Positions 41,741 through 51,178 are shown, counted from the first letter of the stretch. The stretch is 64,000 nucleotides of DNA from DATLWN01 sp963764315 (GCA_963764315.1 CAVXSB010000009.1:1-64000); one strand, 5' to 3'. The notes: generated by a model from the sequence alone, not told the origin. Translations and numbers: made by a program.

Positions 41741-42481
41741 TCAGTGGAAGCTCTGGATCAGGGAGGCGGTGACGAGGTGCCAGCCGTCGACCAGCACGAA
41801 CAGGATGATCTTTAGCGGCAGCGAGATCATGACAGGCGGCAGCATCATCATGCCCATGCTCATCAGCACCGAGGCCACCACCATGTCCAGCACCACGAAC
41901 GGGATATAGATCAGAAAGCCGATCTCGAAGGCGGTGCGCAGTTCGCTGATGACGAAGGACGGGATCAGCACGTACATCGGCGTGTCGGCGGCGGTCTTCG
42001 GCTTGGGTAGATGGGCGGCATTCAGGAACAGCATCAGATCGTCGTTACGCGTCTGCCTGAGCATGAAATCGCGCAGCGGTGCCTCGGCGCGTTCGATGGC
42101 CGTGTCTTGCGAGATATCCTTGTGCAGATACGGGGTCAGGGCATTCGTATCGATCTTCTGCCAGACCGGCATCATGATGAAGGCGGTGATGAACAGGGCC
42201 AGGCCGACGAGGATCTGGTTCGGCGGCGTCTGCTGAGTGCCGAGTGCCTGACGCAGGAAGGCGAAGACGACGAGGATGCGCGTGAAGGATGTCATCATCA
42301 CCAGCACCGAGGGGGCCAGGGCGAGCACGGTGAGCATGGCCAGCAGTTTCAGGCCGGTGAACATGTCCTGCGGCGTACCGCTGTTGCCCAGGCTGAGCGA
42401 CAGGCTCGGCAGGTCGGCCGCGTGTGCGCTGCCGATGCTCAGCCATGCCGTGGCCAGGGCGAGAACCCCCCAACGCTTCAT
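41741..42481 (-). CDS. fliP: Flagellar export protein FliP
   Basis: 246 residues, core of the FliPQR gate. Signal sequence, then the FliP signature FLRQALGTQQTPPNQILVGL and TRILVVFAFL, plus FVVLDMVVASVLMSMGMMML in the C-terminal half. Last gene of the motA-fliP operon. The usual neighbour fliQ is not next to it. Overlaps fliO by four bases. Confidence 0.95.
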   Translation of the reverse strand: MKRWGVLALATAWLSIGSAHAADLPSLSLSLGNSGTPQDMFTGLKLLAMLTVLALAPSVLVMMTSFTRILVVFAFLRQALGTQQTPPNQILVGLALFITAFIMMPVWQKIDTNALTPYLHKDISQDTAIERAEAPLRDFMLRQTRNDDLMLFLNAAHLPKPKTAADTPMYVLIPSFVISELRTAFEIGFLIYIPFVVLDMVVASVLMSMGMMMLPPVMISLPLKIILFVLVDGWHLVTASLIQSFH

Positions 42482-42846
42482 GCCGGTTCCTTGGAACCGG
42501 TGCTTGGTGTTTCTTCCAGGCTGTCGATGCGTGTGATCCCCGATGGGGAGATGCCGAGCAGCCAGCGTTGCTGGCCGTGACGGACGATGGCCAGGCTGTT
42601 ACGTGTATCCAGGCTGATGCGGCTTTCCATGGTCAGGGCGCGCGCACCCTGATTGCCCAGGCTGCCCTGTAGCCGTCGCATGCCCCATATGGCCAGGGCG
42701 AACAGGGCAAGCACGATGGCCAGGGAGACGGTGGATTTCAGCACCAGCATGCCCATGCCCTGGGGCTGGCCTGCGGCAGCAAAGGCGAGCTGTGGCCAGA
42801 GGGAGAGCATGGCGGTGATGGCCAGCAGATGGCGCGATCGGCGCAT
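42478..42846 (-). CDS. fliO: Flagellar export protein FliO
   Basis: 122 residues with a signal-like N-terminus, one membrane helix (LKSTVSLAIVLALFALAIWG near 34-53) and a cytoplasmic C-terminus with RISLDTRNSLAIVRHG, typical of FliO, which stabilises FliP during gate assembly. Confidence 0.87.
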   Translation of the reverse strand: MRRSRHLLAITAMLSLWPQLAFAAAGQPQGMGMLVLKSTVSLAIVLALFALAIWGMRRLQGSLGNQGARALTMESRISLDTRNSLAIVRHGQQRWLLGISPSGITRIDSLEETPSTGSKEPA

Positions 42847-42857
42847 CGGGAATGGAA

Positions 42858-43199
42858 TCAGGCCAGGGCGCGGATGCGTTCTGTCGGGGCGACGACCGAG
42901 GTGACGCGTACACCCAGCTTGCCATCCGCCTTGACGACTTCGCCGCGGGCGAAAACGGTGCCGTTGGCCAGGATGTCCACCATGGCATTGGCTTCCTTGT
43001 GCAGCTTCAGCACGGTGCCACGTCCCATGCGCACCACCTCGTGCAGCGGCACGTCGATGCGCCCGAGCTCGACACTGACTTCGAGCGGGATATGCATGAT
43101 GGCTTCCAGGTTGGCCGAGCCATCGGGGGCCGTTGTTGCCTCGGCCTCAGGGGTCTTTGTCGTCTCGGTCTCGGTGGGCTGATTTTCTTCTTCGCTCAT
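42858..43199 (-). CDS. fliN: Flagellar switch protein FliN
   Basis: 113 residues, C-ring component. The charged N-terminal 40 residues are followed by the SpoA domain: IPLEVSVELGRIDVPLHEVV and ARGEVVKADGKLGVRVT. Overlaps fliM by four bases. Confidence 0.95.
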   Translation of the reverse strand: MSEEENQPTETETTKTPEAEATTAPDGSANLEAIMHIPLEVSVELGRIDVPLHEVVRMGRGTVLKLHKEANAMVDILANGTVFARGEVVKADGKLGVRVTSVVAPTERIRALA

Positions 43200-44185
43200 G
43201 ATTCGCCTCCATTAATCGGTCCAATGATCTCGGCGGCCAGCATGCCCTGATGCTGGCCGGGTTGGGCAAGGAACATGGGCAGCGATTCCGCCCATAGCTT
43301 GAGGGGGTCGCTCTCCGGAACCTTCAGGGGCAGGAAGTCCCCAGGCTGCAGGCGCAGGAAATCGCCGACCTGCATGCGGCAGCGGTCCAGCTCCAGGCGC
43401 AGGTTCAGCGGTACGTCGTCGATCGAGGCCTTCATGGCCTTCTCCCATTCCTGATCGATGGCCTGCGTTTTCACGCGATCCTGCATGCGCATGATCTCCA
43501 GCATCGGCTCGAGGAAGGGCAGTGGGTAATGCAGGGCGAACTCGCCGCGTACCTCCTCATCGAGCACGATGATGTGGGTGACGGAGAAGCAGGTGACGTC
43601 CTCTGCCGTCAGCGCCAGGCTCATGGGGTCGGTGTCGATGCGGCGCAGCTTCAGCTTCAGGCTGCGCACCGGCTGCCACAGGCGGCTTAGGGTGATTTCG
43701 ACCATGTCGATGATGCGGCCTGCGAGGCGCGTTTCCACAGTGGTCAGCGACATGCGTTCGGTATCCGGGATGCCGTCGCCGCCGAGGATGGCGTCGATGT
43801 AGGCGATGACCAGTGGCATATCCAGCACGATCAGCATCGAGTCGAGCCCGGGGCTGTCCACGGTGAAATATACGCGTGGCGTGTCGGTGTCGAGGATGTC
43901 CAGATAGGAGCGCTTGAGCAGATCCTTGAAGAAGACCGGAACCTCGCGGCGCAGGGCATGGCTCCAGCGCTCGGTGACCATCTCCGCGACACGCTCGTGC
44001 ATATTGCCGAACATCGGGAAGTTTTCGGGGCCGACATCGGCATTGCCGTTGAACTCGAAGCTGTCGACCTTCTTCGGTTGCTCCACCGGCGGCAAGGCGG
44101 CGAACAGCGCGACTGCCTTCTCCTCCGGTACCACCGCCTGCATCAGGGCGGCGATCTCCTCGGCTTCCAGGATGGGGTCGCTCAT
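43196..44185 (-). CDS. fliM: Flagellar switch protein FliM
   Basis: 329 residues. Binds phospho-CheY and sets rotation sense. The N-terminal CheY-binding segment (LEAEEIAALMQAV) differs from the LSQDEIDALL of enteric FliM. Middle domain with GDGIPDTERM, C-terminal SpoA domain with LRLELDRCRMQVGDFLRLQPGDFLPL. Overlaps fliL by four bases. Confidence 0.95.
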   Translation of the reverse strand: MSDPILEAEEIAALMQAVVPEEKAVALFAALPPVEQPKKVDSFEFNGNADVGPENFPMFGNMHERVAEMVTERWSHALRREVPVFFKDLLKRSYLDILDTDTPRVYFTVDSPGLDSMLIVLDMPLVIAYIDAILGGDGIPDTERMSLTTVETRLAGRIIDMVEITLSRLWQPVRSLKLKLRRIDTDPMSLALTAEDVTCFSVTHIIVLDEEVRGEFALHYPLPFLEPMLEIMRMQDRVKTQAIDQEWEKAMKASIDDVPLNLRLELDRCRMQVGDFLRLQPGDFLPLKVPESDPLKLWAESLPMFLAQPGQHQGMLAAEIIGPINGGES

Positions 44186-44694
44186 TGCGCCACGAAGTCC
44201 GTGAAATAGACGTCATTGACCGGATGTCCGCCGATCAGCTGATTGATGCGGTAGGACAGTTCTTCTTTCAGGGCGAACTTGCCCTGGGGGCTACGCACGT
44301 CGTTGAAGGTCTTGCTCGACAGGATGGTGATGACCAGGTCCTTGATCTGGGCGCTATTATCCTTGATGCGCTTCTCGGCAGCCTTGTCCTGCGCCTCCAG
44401 CTTCAGCTTCACGCGCAAGAATCGGTTCTGGTCGGTATCGGCGAGATTGACGGTGATGTTGTCCATAGGGACGAAGATGCCCAGCTTCCGCGGGGCATCG
44501 GTGCTGGCGGCAGGAGGTGTGTGGCTGGAAAGCAGGGGAACCTTCAGCGTCACCAGCTTCCAGGCGATGAAGCCGCCCAGCGCCAGCAGCACCAGCAACA
44601 GAACCAGGATGATCATCTGCAGCAGGCCGCCCGAAGATTTTTTCTTTTTCTTCGACTCGTCCTGCTCTCCGTCCTTTGCTTCTTCCGCGGCCAT
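44182..44694 (-). CDS. fliL: Flagellar basal-body protein FliL
   Basis: 170 residues with a cytoplasmic acidic/Lys-rich start, one membrane helix (LLQMIILVLLLVLLALGGFI) and a periplasmic SPFH-like domain ending GGHPVNDVYFTDFVAQ. FliL rings surround stator units. Lies 23 bases after motB. Confidence 0.93.
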   Translation of the reverse strand: MAAEEAKDGEQDESKKKKKSSGGLLQMIILVLLLVLLALGGFIAWKLVTLKVPLLSSHTPPAASTDAPRKLGIFVPMDNITVNLADTDQNRFLRVKLKLEAQDKAAEKRIKDNSAQIKDLVITILSSKTFNDVRSPQGKFALKEELSYRINQLIGGHPVNDVYFTDFVAQ

Positions 44695-44717
44695 GTCTAC
44701 CTCCGTTCCTTCCTTGC

Positions 44718-45452
44718 TCAGTTCGGGTGCTGTGGGTCGGCGGCTGTCGCAGGCCTACCCGTCTTCGCATCCCGATACAGCACGATGTCAACGCGCCGGT
44801 TTTTGGCGATGGCCATCGGCGTCATGCGGGTGGTGACGGGATGCGCATCGCCGTAGCCGGCCAGCGACAGGCGCCGATCCTCGATGCCTGCCTGCTGCAG
44901 TACATGCAAGACTGATGCCGCTCTGGCCAAGGACAGTTCCCGGTCGTTGTGATAGGGGCTGTCCGGGGCCAGATGCTCGCGATAGGTGTGGCCTTCGACC
45001 CGGATGTCACCGGGCACGAGTTCCAGCATGAAGGCCAGTCGGCGCAGTGTGGCGATGTCGGTGGGTTTCAGCGTCGCCTGCCCCGGCGCGAACAGCAGGG
45101 CGGCGGGCATCCTGAGCAGCATCTTCTCGTCGAGAATCTGCATATGCACCTTGTGCCGCCAGGTGGTGCCCTTGAACATGCGGATGGCCTGCTGGCGGGT
45201 GGCGAGCAGCTGTTCCTGCCGCGTTTGCCCACCGGTCGAGGCGCCCTTGCTTGCCTGCCCCTTCTGCAGGATGGAGGCGCCACTTGCCTGCATGACGGTG
45301 CTGATCTTCTGCAACGAGGCCTTGTCGATGCTGGACATCGACATCAGCAGCACGAAGAAGGTCAGCATCAGGCTGGTCAAATCGCCGAAAATGGCCAGCC
45401 AGCCATCGGTTTTGATGGCTGCGGCCTGGGGTTTGGACCTTATCCTTCTCAT
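44718..45452 (-). CDS. motB: Stator protein MotB with the conserved membrane Asp
   Basis: 244 residues. Single N-terminal helix FGDLTSLMLTFFVLLMSMS carries Asp24, the proton-carrying residue of stators. The C-terminal OmpA-like peptidoglycan-binding domain includes VEGHTYREHLAPDSPYHNDR and AKNRRVDIVLYR. Start ATG 45452 overlaps the stop of the preceding MotB-like gene by four bases; a longer frame reaching 45713 is not used. Together with MotA it forms the ion channel that drives rotation. Confidence 0.9.
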   Translation of the reverse strand: MRRIRSKPQAAAIKTDGWLAIFGDLTSLMLTFFVLLMSMSSIDKASLQKISTVMQASGASILQKGQASKGASTGGQTRQEQLLATRQQAIRMFKGTTWRHKVHMQILDEKMLLRMPAALLFAPGQATLKPTDIATLRRLAFMLELVPGDIRVEGHTYREHLAPDSPYHNDRELSLARAASVLHVLQQAGIEDRRLSLAGYGDAHPVTTRMTPMAIAKNRRVDIVLYRDAKTGRPATAADPQHPN

Positions 45453-46207
45453 GATGGGTGTTTGGGATCGCCCATGGATGGGACTGCCGGCTTCTGTGGT
45501 TTGTTCTTGGCATCCGGTGTTTCCTGCGCCCCTTCTGGCTTGAAGGCGATGCGGATCTCCACCCGGCGGTTCAGGGCCGGGTTGCCATGCGTTTCGCTGA
45601 TCGGCAGGGGATGCGCCGATCCCATGCCGGCCAGCACCATGCGAGCTTTGGGAACGCCGCGTTTGGCCAGCGCGAAGAACACCTGCATGGCCCTTGCCGC
45701 GGATAGCTCCCAATTGCTCTTGAAGCCCTTCATGACCGGGGTGTTGTCCGTATAGCCGTTGATGCTCACCGATTTTACCGTATCGCGGCGCAACAGATCG
45801 GCCAGGATGTCGAGAAATGGGTTCATGGCGGCGTTGACGCCGGTTTTCCCGGATGGGAACAGCAGCTGCTGAGGCAGGCGTACCAGCACATGGGCCTTGT
45901 CCTTCGTTACCGTCGTGACGGCGCCCGGCATATCGAGCAGCTTGGTCACATCCGTCAAATCATTGGCGGCGTGAATGGCCGCCTTGCCGGCGCTGCCGCC
46001 ATGGCCTTTGAGGTGATTGCCGGTCGAGAGCAGGCTGAAGGCACCACTCACCGAGTCGACGGCCTTCGTGCGCTTCTGCTTGACGATGACCGACATCGAG
46101 TTGAGCAGGATGAAGAAGGCCATCATTACCAGCATCAGCTGCAGGAACAGGAATTCGGCATTGCCTTCGGGGATATCCGCCTTCGACTTGGGGCGTAGGC
46201 CGGCCAT
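45449..46207 (-). CDS. MotB paralogue without the membrane Asp
   Basis: 252 residues in MotB layout: N-terminal helix EFLFLQLMLVMMAFFILLNS and an OmpA-like domain (SINGYTDNTPVMKG, NRRVEIRIAF). Aligning the FFxLLxSMS of both helices puts Gln23 (codon CAG) at the place of the proton-carrying Asp. It lies directly between motA and the Asp-containing motB. Such a subunit could pair with the other MotB in an asymmetric stator, or anchor it. Ranked as a MotB-like protein; function inferred. Confidence 0.88.
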   Translation of the reverse strand: MAGLRPKSKADIPEGNAEFLFLQLMLVMMAFFILLNSMSVIVKQKRTKAVDSVSGAFSLLSTGNHLKGHGGSAGKAAIHAANDLTDVTKLLDMPGAVTTVTKDKAHVLVRLPQQLLFPSGKTGVNAAMNPFLDILADLLRRDTVKSVSINGYTDNTPVMKGFKSNWELSAARAMQVFFALAKRGVPKARMVLAGMGSAHPLPISETHGNPALNRRVEIRIAFKPEGAQETPDAKNKPQKPAVPSMGDPKHPS

Positions 46208-46211
46208 CGGT

Positions 46212-46976
46212 CTAGTTCAGATTCGATATGCGCTGGTTCGAAGGCAGGAAGCCATGCAGCCGCTGTTCGAGGATGCGCGGGTTCTCCCCTGCCACGAGGG
46301 ATTGCATGCCGATGGTGATGATTTCATAGGTCAGCATTTCCTGCTTGCTCAGGGTGCGCAGCTTGCCGGCCATTGGTAGGAACAGGGCGTTGGCCAGGAC
46401 GGCACCGTAGAAGGTCGTGATCAGGGCAACCGACATCGAGGGGCCGATCGTCGCGGGATCGTCCATGTTCTGCAGCATCAGTACCAGGCCGACCAGGGTA
46501 CCGATCATGCCGAAGGCCGGGGCATAAGAGCCCATGGTGCTGAATACCTCCGCCCCCAGGGCGTGGCGTTCGCTGATCTTGTCGATCTCGGTGTACAGTA
46601 CCTCCTCGATGATCTCGGGTTCCTGGCCGTCGATGGCCATCTGCAGGGCCCTGGACAGGAACGGGTCGCCGACTTCCTGCAGATGCTGGTCCAGCGCCAG
46701 GATGCCATCCTTGCGCACGATCTGCGCGAACCCGACGATTTGGGCGATCAGCGGTTGCGGGGGCATCAACCTTGAGAACAGCGTCTTCGTGCCCACCTTG
46801 ATGGCCCGCATGACCTGGGCGAAGGGGTAGTTGATCAGGGTGGCACCCAGCGTGCCGCCGATGACGATCAGGGCGGAAACGGGGTCGGCAAAGCTGGCGA
46901 GCGAGCCGCCGAGATGAATGGCCATGATCACCAGACCGAAGGCGGTGACCAGACCGATAAGCGTGGCGATATCCAA
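46212..46976 (-). CDS. motA: Stator protein MotA
   Basis: 254 residues, four helices: LIGLVTAFGLVIMAIHLGG, DPVSALIVIGGTLGATLINY, then GSYAPAFGMIGTLVGLVLML and MSVALITTFYGAVLANALFL. TTG start at 46976 is chosen because gaggagg lies just upstream and the family begins at DIATL. First gene of the motA-motB-fliLMNOP operon, with a sigma-54-like promoter upstream. Confidence 0.93.
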   Translation of the reverse strand: MDIATLIGLVTAFGLVIMAIHLGGSLASFADPVSALIVIGGTLGATLINYPFAQVMRAIKVGTKTLFSRLMPPQPLIAQIVGFAQIVRKDGILALDQHLQEVGDPFLSRALQMAIDGQEPEIIEEVLYTEIDKISERHALGAEVFSTMGSYAPAFGMIGTLVGLVLMLQNMDDPATIGPSMSVALITTFYGAVLANALFLPMAGKLRTLSKQEMLTYEIITIGMQSLVAGENPRILEQRLHGFLPSNQRISNLN

Positions 46977-47013
46977 GGCTCCTCCTCGCAGCAATCGATA
47001 TGGTGTTTGGAAA

Positions 47014-47028
47014 GCAAGAAGCGTGCTA
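47014..47028 (-). promoter_or_regulatory. Sigma-54-like promoter of the motA operon
   Basis: Minus strand TAGCACG-cttc-TTGC: exact in the -12 half and in most of the -24 half, but the first G of the invariant GG is A. Lies about 38 bases before the motA start. Confidence 0.45.
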
Positions 47029-47044
47029 ATGCTGCGAATAGAAC

Positions 47045-47074
47045 AACGCCGGGGGACCTGAATCCCCCGGCGTT
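47045..47074 (-). terminator. Terminator after flgE
   Basis: Twelve-base perfect stem AACGCCGGGGGA / TCCCCCGGCGTT with loop cctgaa, seven bases after the flgE stop; the minus strand continues with ttgttct. Confidence 0.8.
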
Positions 47075-47080
47075 GGCCGC

Positions 47081-48454
47081 TTAGCGCTTGATCGACATCA
47101 GGGTGCTGAGCATCTGGTCCGTGGTCAGCACGGTCTTGGAGTTGGCCTCATAGCCGTGCTGGATGGTGATGAGCTTGGTGAACTCGTTGGCCAGGTCGAC
47201 GTTGGACTGTTCCAGCGCATTGGACTGGACGGTGCCCATGCCGGCATTGCCCGCCTTCTCGATCACCGGCGGTCCGGAGGCGTTGGTCTGGGCCAGCATA
47301 TTGTTGCCGATGTTGCTCATGACACCGGGATTGGGGAAGTTGGCCAGGGCCAGCTGGTACAGCGGCCGGCGCTGGCCGTTGGTGAACACGCCGGTGATGC
47401 GGCCGGTGGAGTCGGTTTCCAGGCTGGACAGGAAGCCGGAGGTGTAGCCGTCGGCGTTCATCGAGCGGGTGGCGAAGGCGCCGGCCAGCTGCACCGTGCC
47501 GTTGGTGCCGCTACCGGTCACGCTCTGGGCATCGGTCGTGGTGGCACTGCCGTAGTCCGTGCTGATGGAACCCGCCGCCGAGTTCAGCCAGGGGATACTG
47601 AGGTTGGGCGAGATTTCCGTCTTCAAGGCGCCGCTGGCGGCATCGAAAACCAGCGACTGCGTACCCGTCGCCGTAACCACACCGCTGCCATTGACGGTGG
47701 AGGCCGTGGGGGTATTGACCTCCTTCGGCGTGCCCGCGGTACCGCCGGTGACGGCGCCGCCGTCGACGGTGGCATGCCAGTCCCACACGGCATTGCCGGA
47801 GGCATCGACGCCCTTCTTGACGAAGTAGTAGCTGAGCGTATGGGAACCACCGAGGGAGTCGAACACGGTGGAATCGGCCTTGTAGTTGTATGTGGACTGA
47901 CTCGAAGGGTTGAAGGCCGTGGTGATGGCTGTGGCCGTCGAGTCGAGGTTGACGCCGACGTTCACCTTGGACGTGGCCTGGGCGGTGGCCGCCAGATTGC
48001 CCAGGTTGATGCCGGTGACGCCGCCGGTGGCATTGCCGGAGCTGTCGAGCGCCCAGCCCTGCACCTGGTAACCCTGGGCATTGACCAGGTTCGAGGCGCT
48101 GTCTTTCAGGAAGGCGCCGGCGCGCGAGTAGACCGTATTGCCGCTGTTCGGATCCTTGAGCACGAACATGCCCTCGCCGTTGATGGCCATGTCGGTGGAC
48201 GTGGATGTGCTCTGCACGCTGCCCTGTGCCTCGTTGCGGGTGATGGAGCCGATGGTGACGCCGTTACCCACCTGGTTGGCGATGTTGGAGCGCGTGACAT
48301 TCACCGTCTGTCCGAACACGTCGGCGAAATTCACGTTCTGGGCCTTGAAGGCCAGGCTGTTGACGTTGGCGATGTTGTCGCCGACGACGCTGACGGCATT
48401 GCCGAAGGCAGTCAGGCCGCTGGCGCCGGTGAACAATGCATTATAAATACCCAT
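47081..48454 (-). CDS. flgE: Flagellar hook protein
   Basis: 457 residues. Hook subunit. N-terminal axial motif (FTGASGLTAFGNAVSVVGDN), hypervariable middle, C-terminal LEQSNVDLANEFTKLITIQH and LSTLMSIKR. Last gene of the fliK-flgD-flgE operon, before a strong terminator. Confidence 0.95.
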   Translation of the reverse strand: MGIYNALFTGASGLTAFGNAVSVVGDNIANVNSLAFKAQNVNFADVFGQTVNVTRSNIANQVGNGVTIGSITRNEAQGSVQSTSTSTDMAINGEGMFVLKDPNSGNTVYSRAGAFLKDSASNLVNAQGYQVQGWALDSSGNATGGVTGINLGNLAATAQATSKVNVGVNLDSTATAITTAFNPSSQSTYNYKADSTVFDSLGGSHTLSYYFVKKGVDASGNAVWDWHATVDGGAVTGGTAGTPKEVNTPTASTVNGSGVVTATGTQSLVFDAASGALKTEISPNLSIPWLNSAAGSISTDYGSATTTDAQSVTGSGTNGTVQLAGAFATRSMNADGYTSGFLSSLETDSTGRITGVFTNGQRRPLYQLALANFPNPGVMSNIGNNMLAQTNASGPPVIEKAGNAGMGTVQSNALEQSNVDLANEFTKLITIQHGYEANSKTVLTTDQMLSTLMSIKR

Positions 48455-48478
48455 GATATTCTCCTTTGTTCCTTGTCC

Positions 48479-49135
48479 TTACATGCTGATCTGCGAGATG
48501 TTGCTGAGTGGCACGGCGCTGCCGTTGACGACCAGCTGCGCGCTGCCGGACGACAGGTCCACGGCACTGACCGTGCCCATGGTCTTGGCTGTGGACGTGA
48601 CGGCTTGGCCGCTGGCATCCGCGGCACTGATCTGGATGCTGTAGTGGCCGGACGGGGCTGTCGTGCCGCTGTCCGTGGTGCCGTTCCAGGAAAACGACGA
48701 CGTACCGGCCGGCAGGGCGCCCTTGTTCAGGGTTGCGACCACTGCGCCAGTCGGGTCGACGACCTGAACCGAGGCGCTCGAGGCCGCGCCGCTCATATTG
48801 ACCAGAATCTTCTGTGCAGTTGCGCCGTCGAAGGTGAAGTTGCTGCTGTTCACCACCGCGGTGTGGCCGAGATAGGAGGCCGCATTGTTGCTGCCGGAGC
48901 TCTGGGTGGCGGCCATCTGCTTCAGATACTGGTTGGAATTGATCTGCTGCTGCAGGGAATTGAACTGGGCAAGCTGGGTCACCATCTGCGTCGCATCCTG
49001 CGGTTTGGTTGGATCCTGATTCTTCATCTGGGCTACCAGTAGCTGCAGGAACATATTCGTGTTGCCCATATTGGTGCTGGACACCGTGCCTGACGCGTTG
49101 GCGCTCGTGGTGTTTGTGGCTGCTGCGATGCTCAT
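48479..49135 (-). CDS. flgD: Hook-capping protein FlgD
   Basis: 218 residues. Scaffold for hook assembly. FlgD_N signature FLQLLVAQMKNQDPTKPQDA near 30-49 and AQFNSLQQQINSNQYLKQM, then FnIII-like and tudor-like parts (FSWNGTTDSGTTAPSGHYS). Ten bases after fliK, 24 before flgE. Confidence 0.95.
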   Translation of the reverse strand: MSIAAATNTTSANASGTVSSTNMGNTNMFLQLLVAQMKNQDPTKPQDATQMVTQLAQFNSLQQQINSNQYLKQMAATQSSGSNNAASYLGHTAVVNSSNFTFDGATAQKILVNMSGAASSASVQVVDPTGAVVATLNKGALPAGTSSFSWNGTTDSGTTAPSGHYSIQISAADASGQAVTSTAKTMGTVSAVDLSSGSAQLVVNGSAVPLSNISQISM

Positions 49136-49145
49136 ATCATTCTCC

Positions 49146-50954
49146 TTAAATCCTGATGCTCAATCTTCCCGCGCCGGGCTGCTCGTTCGGCGCGTTCATT
49201 ATCTGGGGCGTTGATGCCTGTGCTCCGTGGACACTGGGGACGCTTGCCGTCGCGGCCTGCTGTTGACCCGGCTGGCCCGATCCCTGGCCGCCGCCCTGCT
49301 GCTGGCTGCTCATCGAGAAGTTCCCGAGATTCAGGCCCTGCTGTTCCAGCACATGGCGCAGGTTCGGTAATTGCTGCTGGATGGCCTGCTGCGAGGCGGC
49401 CTGCTCCACGATCAGGTGAACCTGGATGTTCTTGTGGCTGTCGCTGTCGATGCGCACATGCACCTTGCCCAGATGTGCCGGTTCCAGCTTCAGTTCCAGG
49501 CGGCTATGGCCGTTCGCCGCCGCCTGCCCGATTTCGGCCATGGCGGCCATGGCCGTCCACGGCCCGCTGCTATGGACCGGCGCCTGCGGCATGGCTGTCT
49601 GCGGGGCGGCCATGGCCTGGGCGTTCTGGCCGATGCCTGGGCCTGCTGCCCATGCCATATTGCCGGCTGTCGGATCCTGGCCGGGGATTGAGGCCGGGCC
49701 TGTCGCCGCATCGGCGCGGAGGCCTGCTGCCTGACCTTTATGCGTGATCAGGGTGGCCTGGGCGGGCAAGGGGCGCGTAAGCCCACCGGCAACCTGGCCG
49801 TATGATTGGATGCCGGCCTGGGGCAGGGAGGTGCGGGCAGTCGTGCCTCCCGGGGCATCGGACGATCCCGCATGGCTGCCCGTCGCCACGGCGTCCTGAG
49901 GATGGGCGGCAGCCATGTTCATGCTGGCATCCTGGGCCTTGGCCGCTTGTCCGCCGGACGACATGGTGCCAGTCGACGATGCCTTGGCCATGCCGCGCGT
50001 TCCGTCTTTGCCGTTGTGCTGGTTTGTGGCCTGCATCCCCGCGGCGACGATATCCACGGTGGGTTGCGCAGAGACGCTGGCGTTCTGCACCGCTTGGGTC
50101 GCGGTCGGCTTCTCCTGTCCGGATGTCGATGCGGCTTGGGCCGCCATGGAGGCCTCAACCACCACCTTCTCCGAAGGTGTTCCGGGTCCGGACTGGGGCG
50201 AGGCCGGGACGGGGGTGCCAGGCTTGGTTCGCATGCCGGCAGCCGCGGCCAGGGTGGCGTTGCCCGCCAACCCTTCCATGGGAACGGATGCGCGTCCCTG
50301 TGCGTGGGCAGCGGTGTCCATGGCGCCGGCAGCGGCTTGCGCATCGCTGTGCTTGGCGGGCTGTGCCGGAGCCATGGTGGCTGCGATCTGGAGCATGGCA
50401 GCGGGGGCTGTGGCCGACGCCGACACTGCCGTGCCGGATGCATCCTCGTGTTTTCCGCCGCTCTGGTGGTGTTTGGTCGTCGCAGCATGCCCGCCCTTGG
50501 TCGCCTTCGTATCCTGAGTGGGTTCGTTTCCGGCCATGGCCTGCAGTGTGGCGGCGGCACCAACCAGCAAGCCTGCCTTGTTCTGGGCGACGCTGGCCTT
50601 CGTCGCCTGTGCATGGCCGGTTCCGACCGTGGCCTTGGCGGCCGCATCGATCAACGCCCCTGCCTTGCCCTTCGCATTCTGCGCGGAGCTATCTCCAGCC
50701 ATGGCCAGCAGCGTGGGCATCGCCTGGGACTTGCCCTTGCTGGCCTTGGCGGTCGCGGCCGTGCCGGTCAGGGTATGCGTCTTGTCCTGGGCGTCCTTGC
50801 CGCTCACCTGTGCGGACGCATCCGTCACGGGCTTGTGGCCGATGGCGGCCATCAGCATGCCCAGAAAGCCCGAGCCCTTGCCGCCGGCCTGAGCCTTGGG
50901 GGCGGCGGTGCCGGTGCCCTGCGTGGCGGTCGATATGGAGACTTGGTTCGTCAT
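49146..50954 (-). CDS. fliK: Hook-length control protein FliK
   Basis: 602 residues. Ala/Gly/Gln/Thr-rich ruler region (about 1-490) with low complexity, then the conserved C-terminal domain: LELKLEPAHLGKVHVRIDSD and LRHVLEQQGLNLGNFS. No ribosome site is visible before ATG 50954 and the -12 element of a sigma-54 promoter is only about 13 bases upstream, so the mRNA may be leaderless or the true start is further in. Confidence 0.9.
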   Translation of the reverse strand: MTNQVSISTATQGTGTAAPKAQAGGKGSGFLGMLMAAIGHKPVTDASAQVSGKDAQDKTHTLTGTAATAKASKGKSQAMPTLLAMAGDSSAQNAKGKAGALIDAAAKATVGTGHAQATKASVAQNKAGLLVGAAATLQAMAGNEPTQDTKATKGGHAATTKHHQSGGKHEDASGTAVSASATAPAAMLQIAATMAPAQPAKHSDAQAAAGAMDTAAHAQGRASVPMEGLAGNATLAAAAGMRTKPGTPVPASPQSGPGTPSEKVVVEASMAAQAASTSGQEKPTATQAVQNASVSAQPTVDIVAAGMQATNQHNGKDGTRGMAKASSTGTMSSGGQAAKAQDASMNMAAAHPQDAVATGSHAGSSDAPGGTTARTSLPQAGIQSYGQVAGGLTRPLPAQATLITHKGQAAGLRADAATGPASIPGQDPTAGNMAWAAGPGIGQNAQAMAAPQTAMPQAPVHSSGPWTAMAAMAEIGQAAANGHSRLELKLEPAHLGKVHVRIDSDSHKNIQVHLIVEQAASQQAIQQQLPNLRHVLEQQGLNLGNFSMSSQQQGGGQGSGQPGQQQAATASVPSVHGAQASTPQIMNAPNEQPGAGRLSIRI

Positions 50955-50966
50955 GCCAATCGTACA

Positions 50967-50981
50967 GCAGAGAGCGTGCCA
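50967..50981 (-). promoter_or_regulatory. Sigma-54 promoter of fliK-flgD-flgE
   Basis: Minus strand TGGCACG-ctct-CTGC, exact in the -24 half with one mismatch in the -12 half. Lies unusually close to the fliK start codon. Confidence 0.75.
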
Positions 50982-51178
50982 GATAATTAGTATAATTAAA
51001 TCAACAAGTTATGCCGTAAATGCAGATGTGTGACAGGGAAAAATATTCCCTCGGGCGGCAGCTTTTGCCGCCGGATGCCGCCGTGCGGCAAGATCTTCCC
51101 GGGGACAGGACATGGCGGATCGTGGCATGGCGATCATGCGTAGATACCTGGACGGGACGGGGGATGGAAAGGAGGGGC

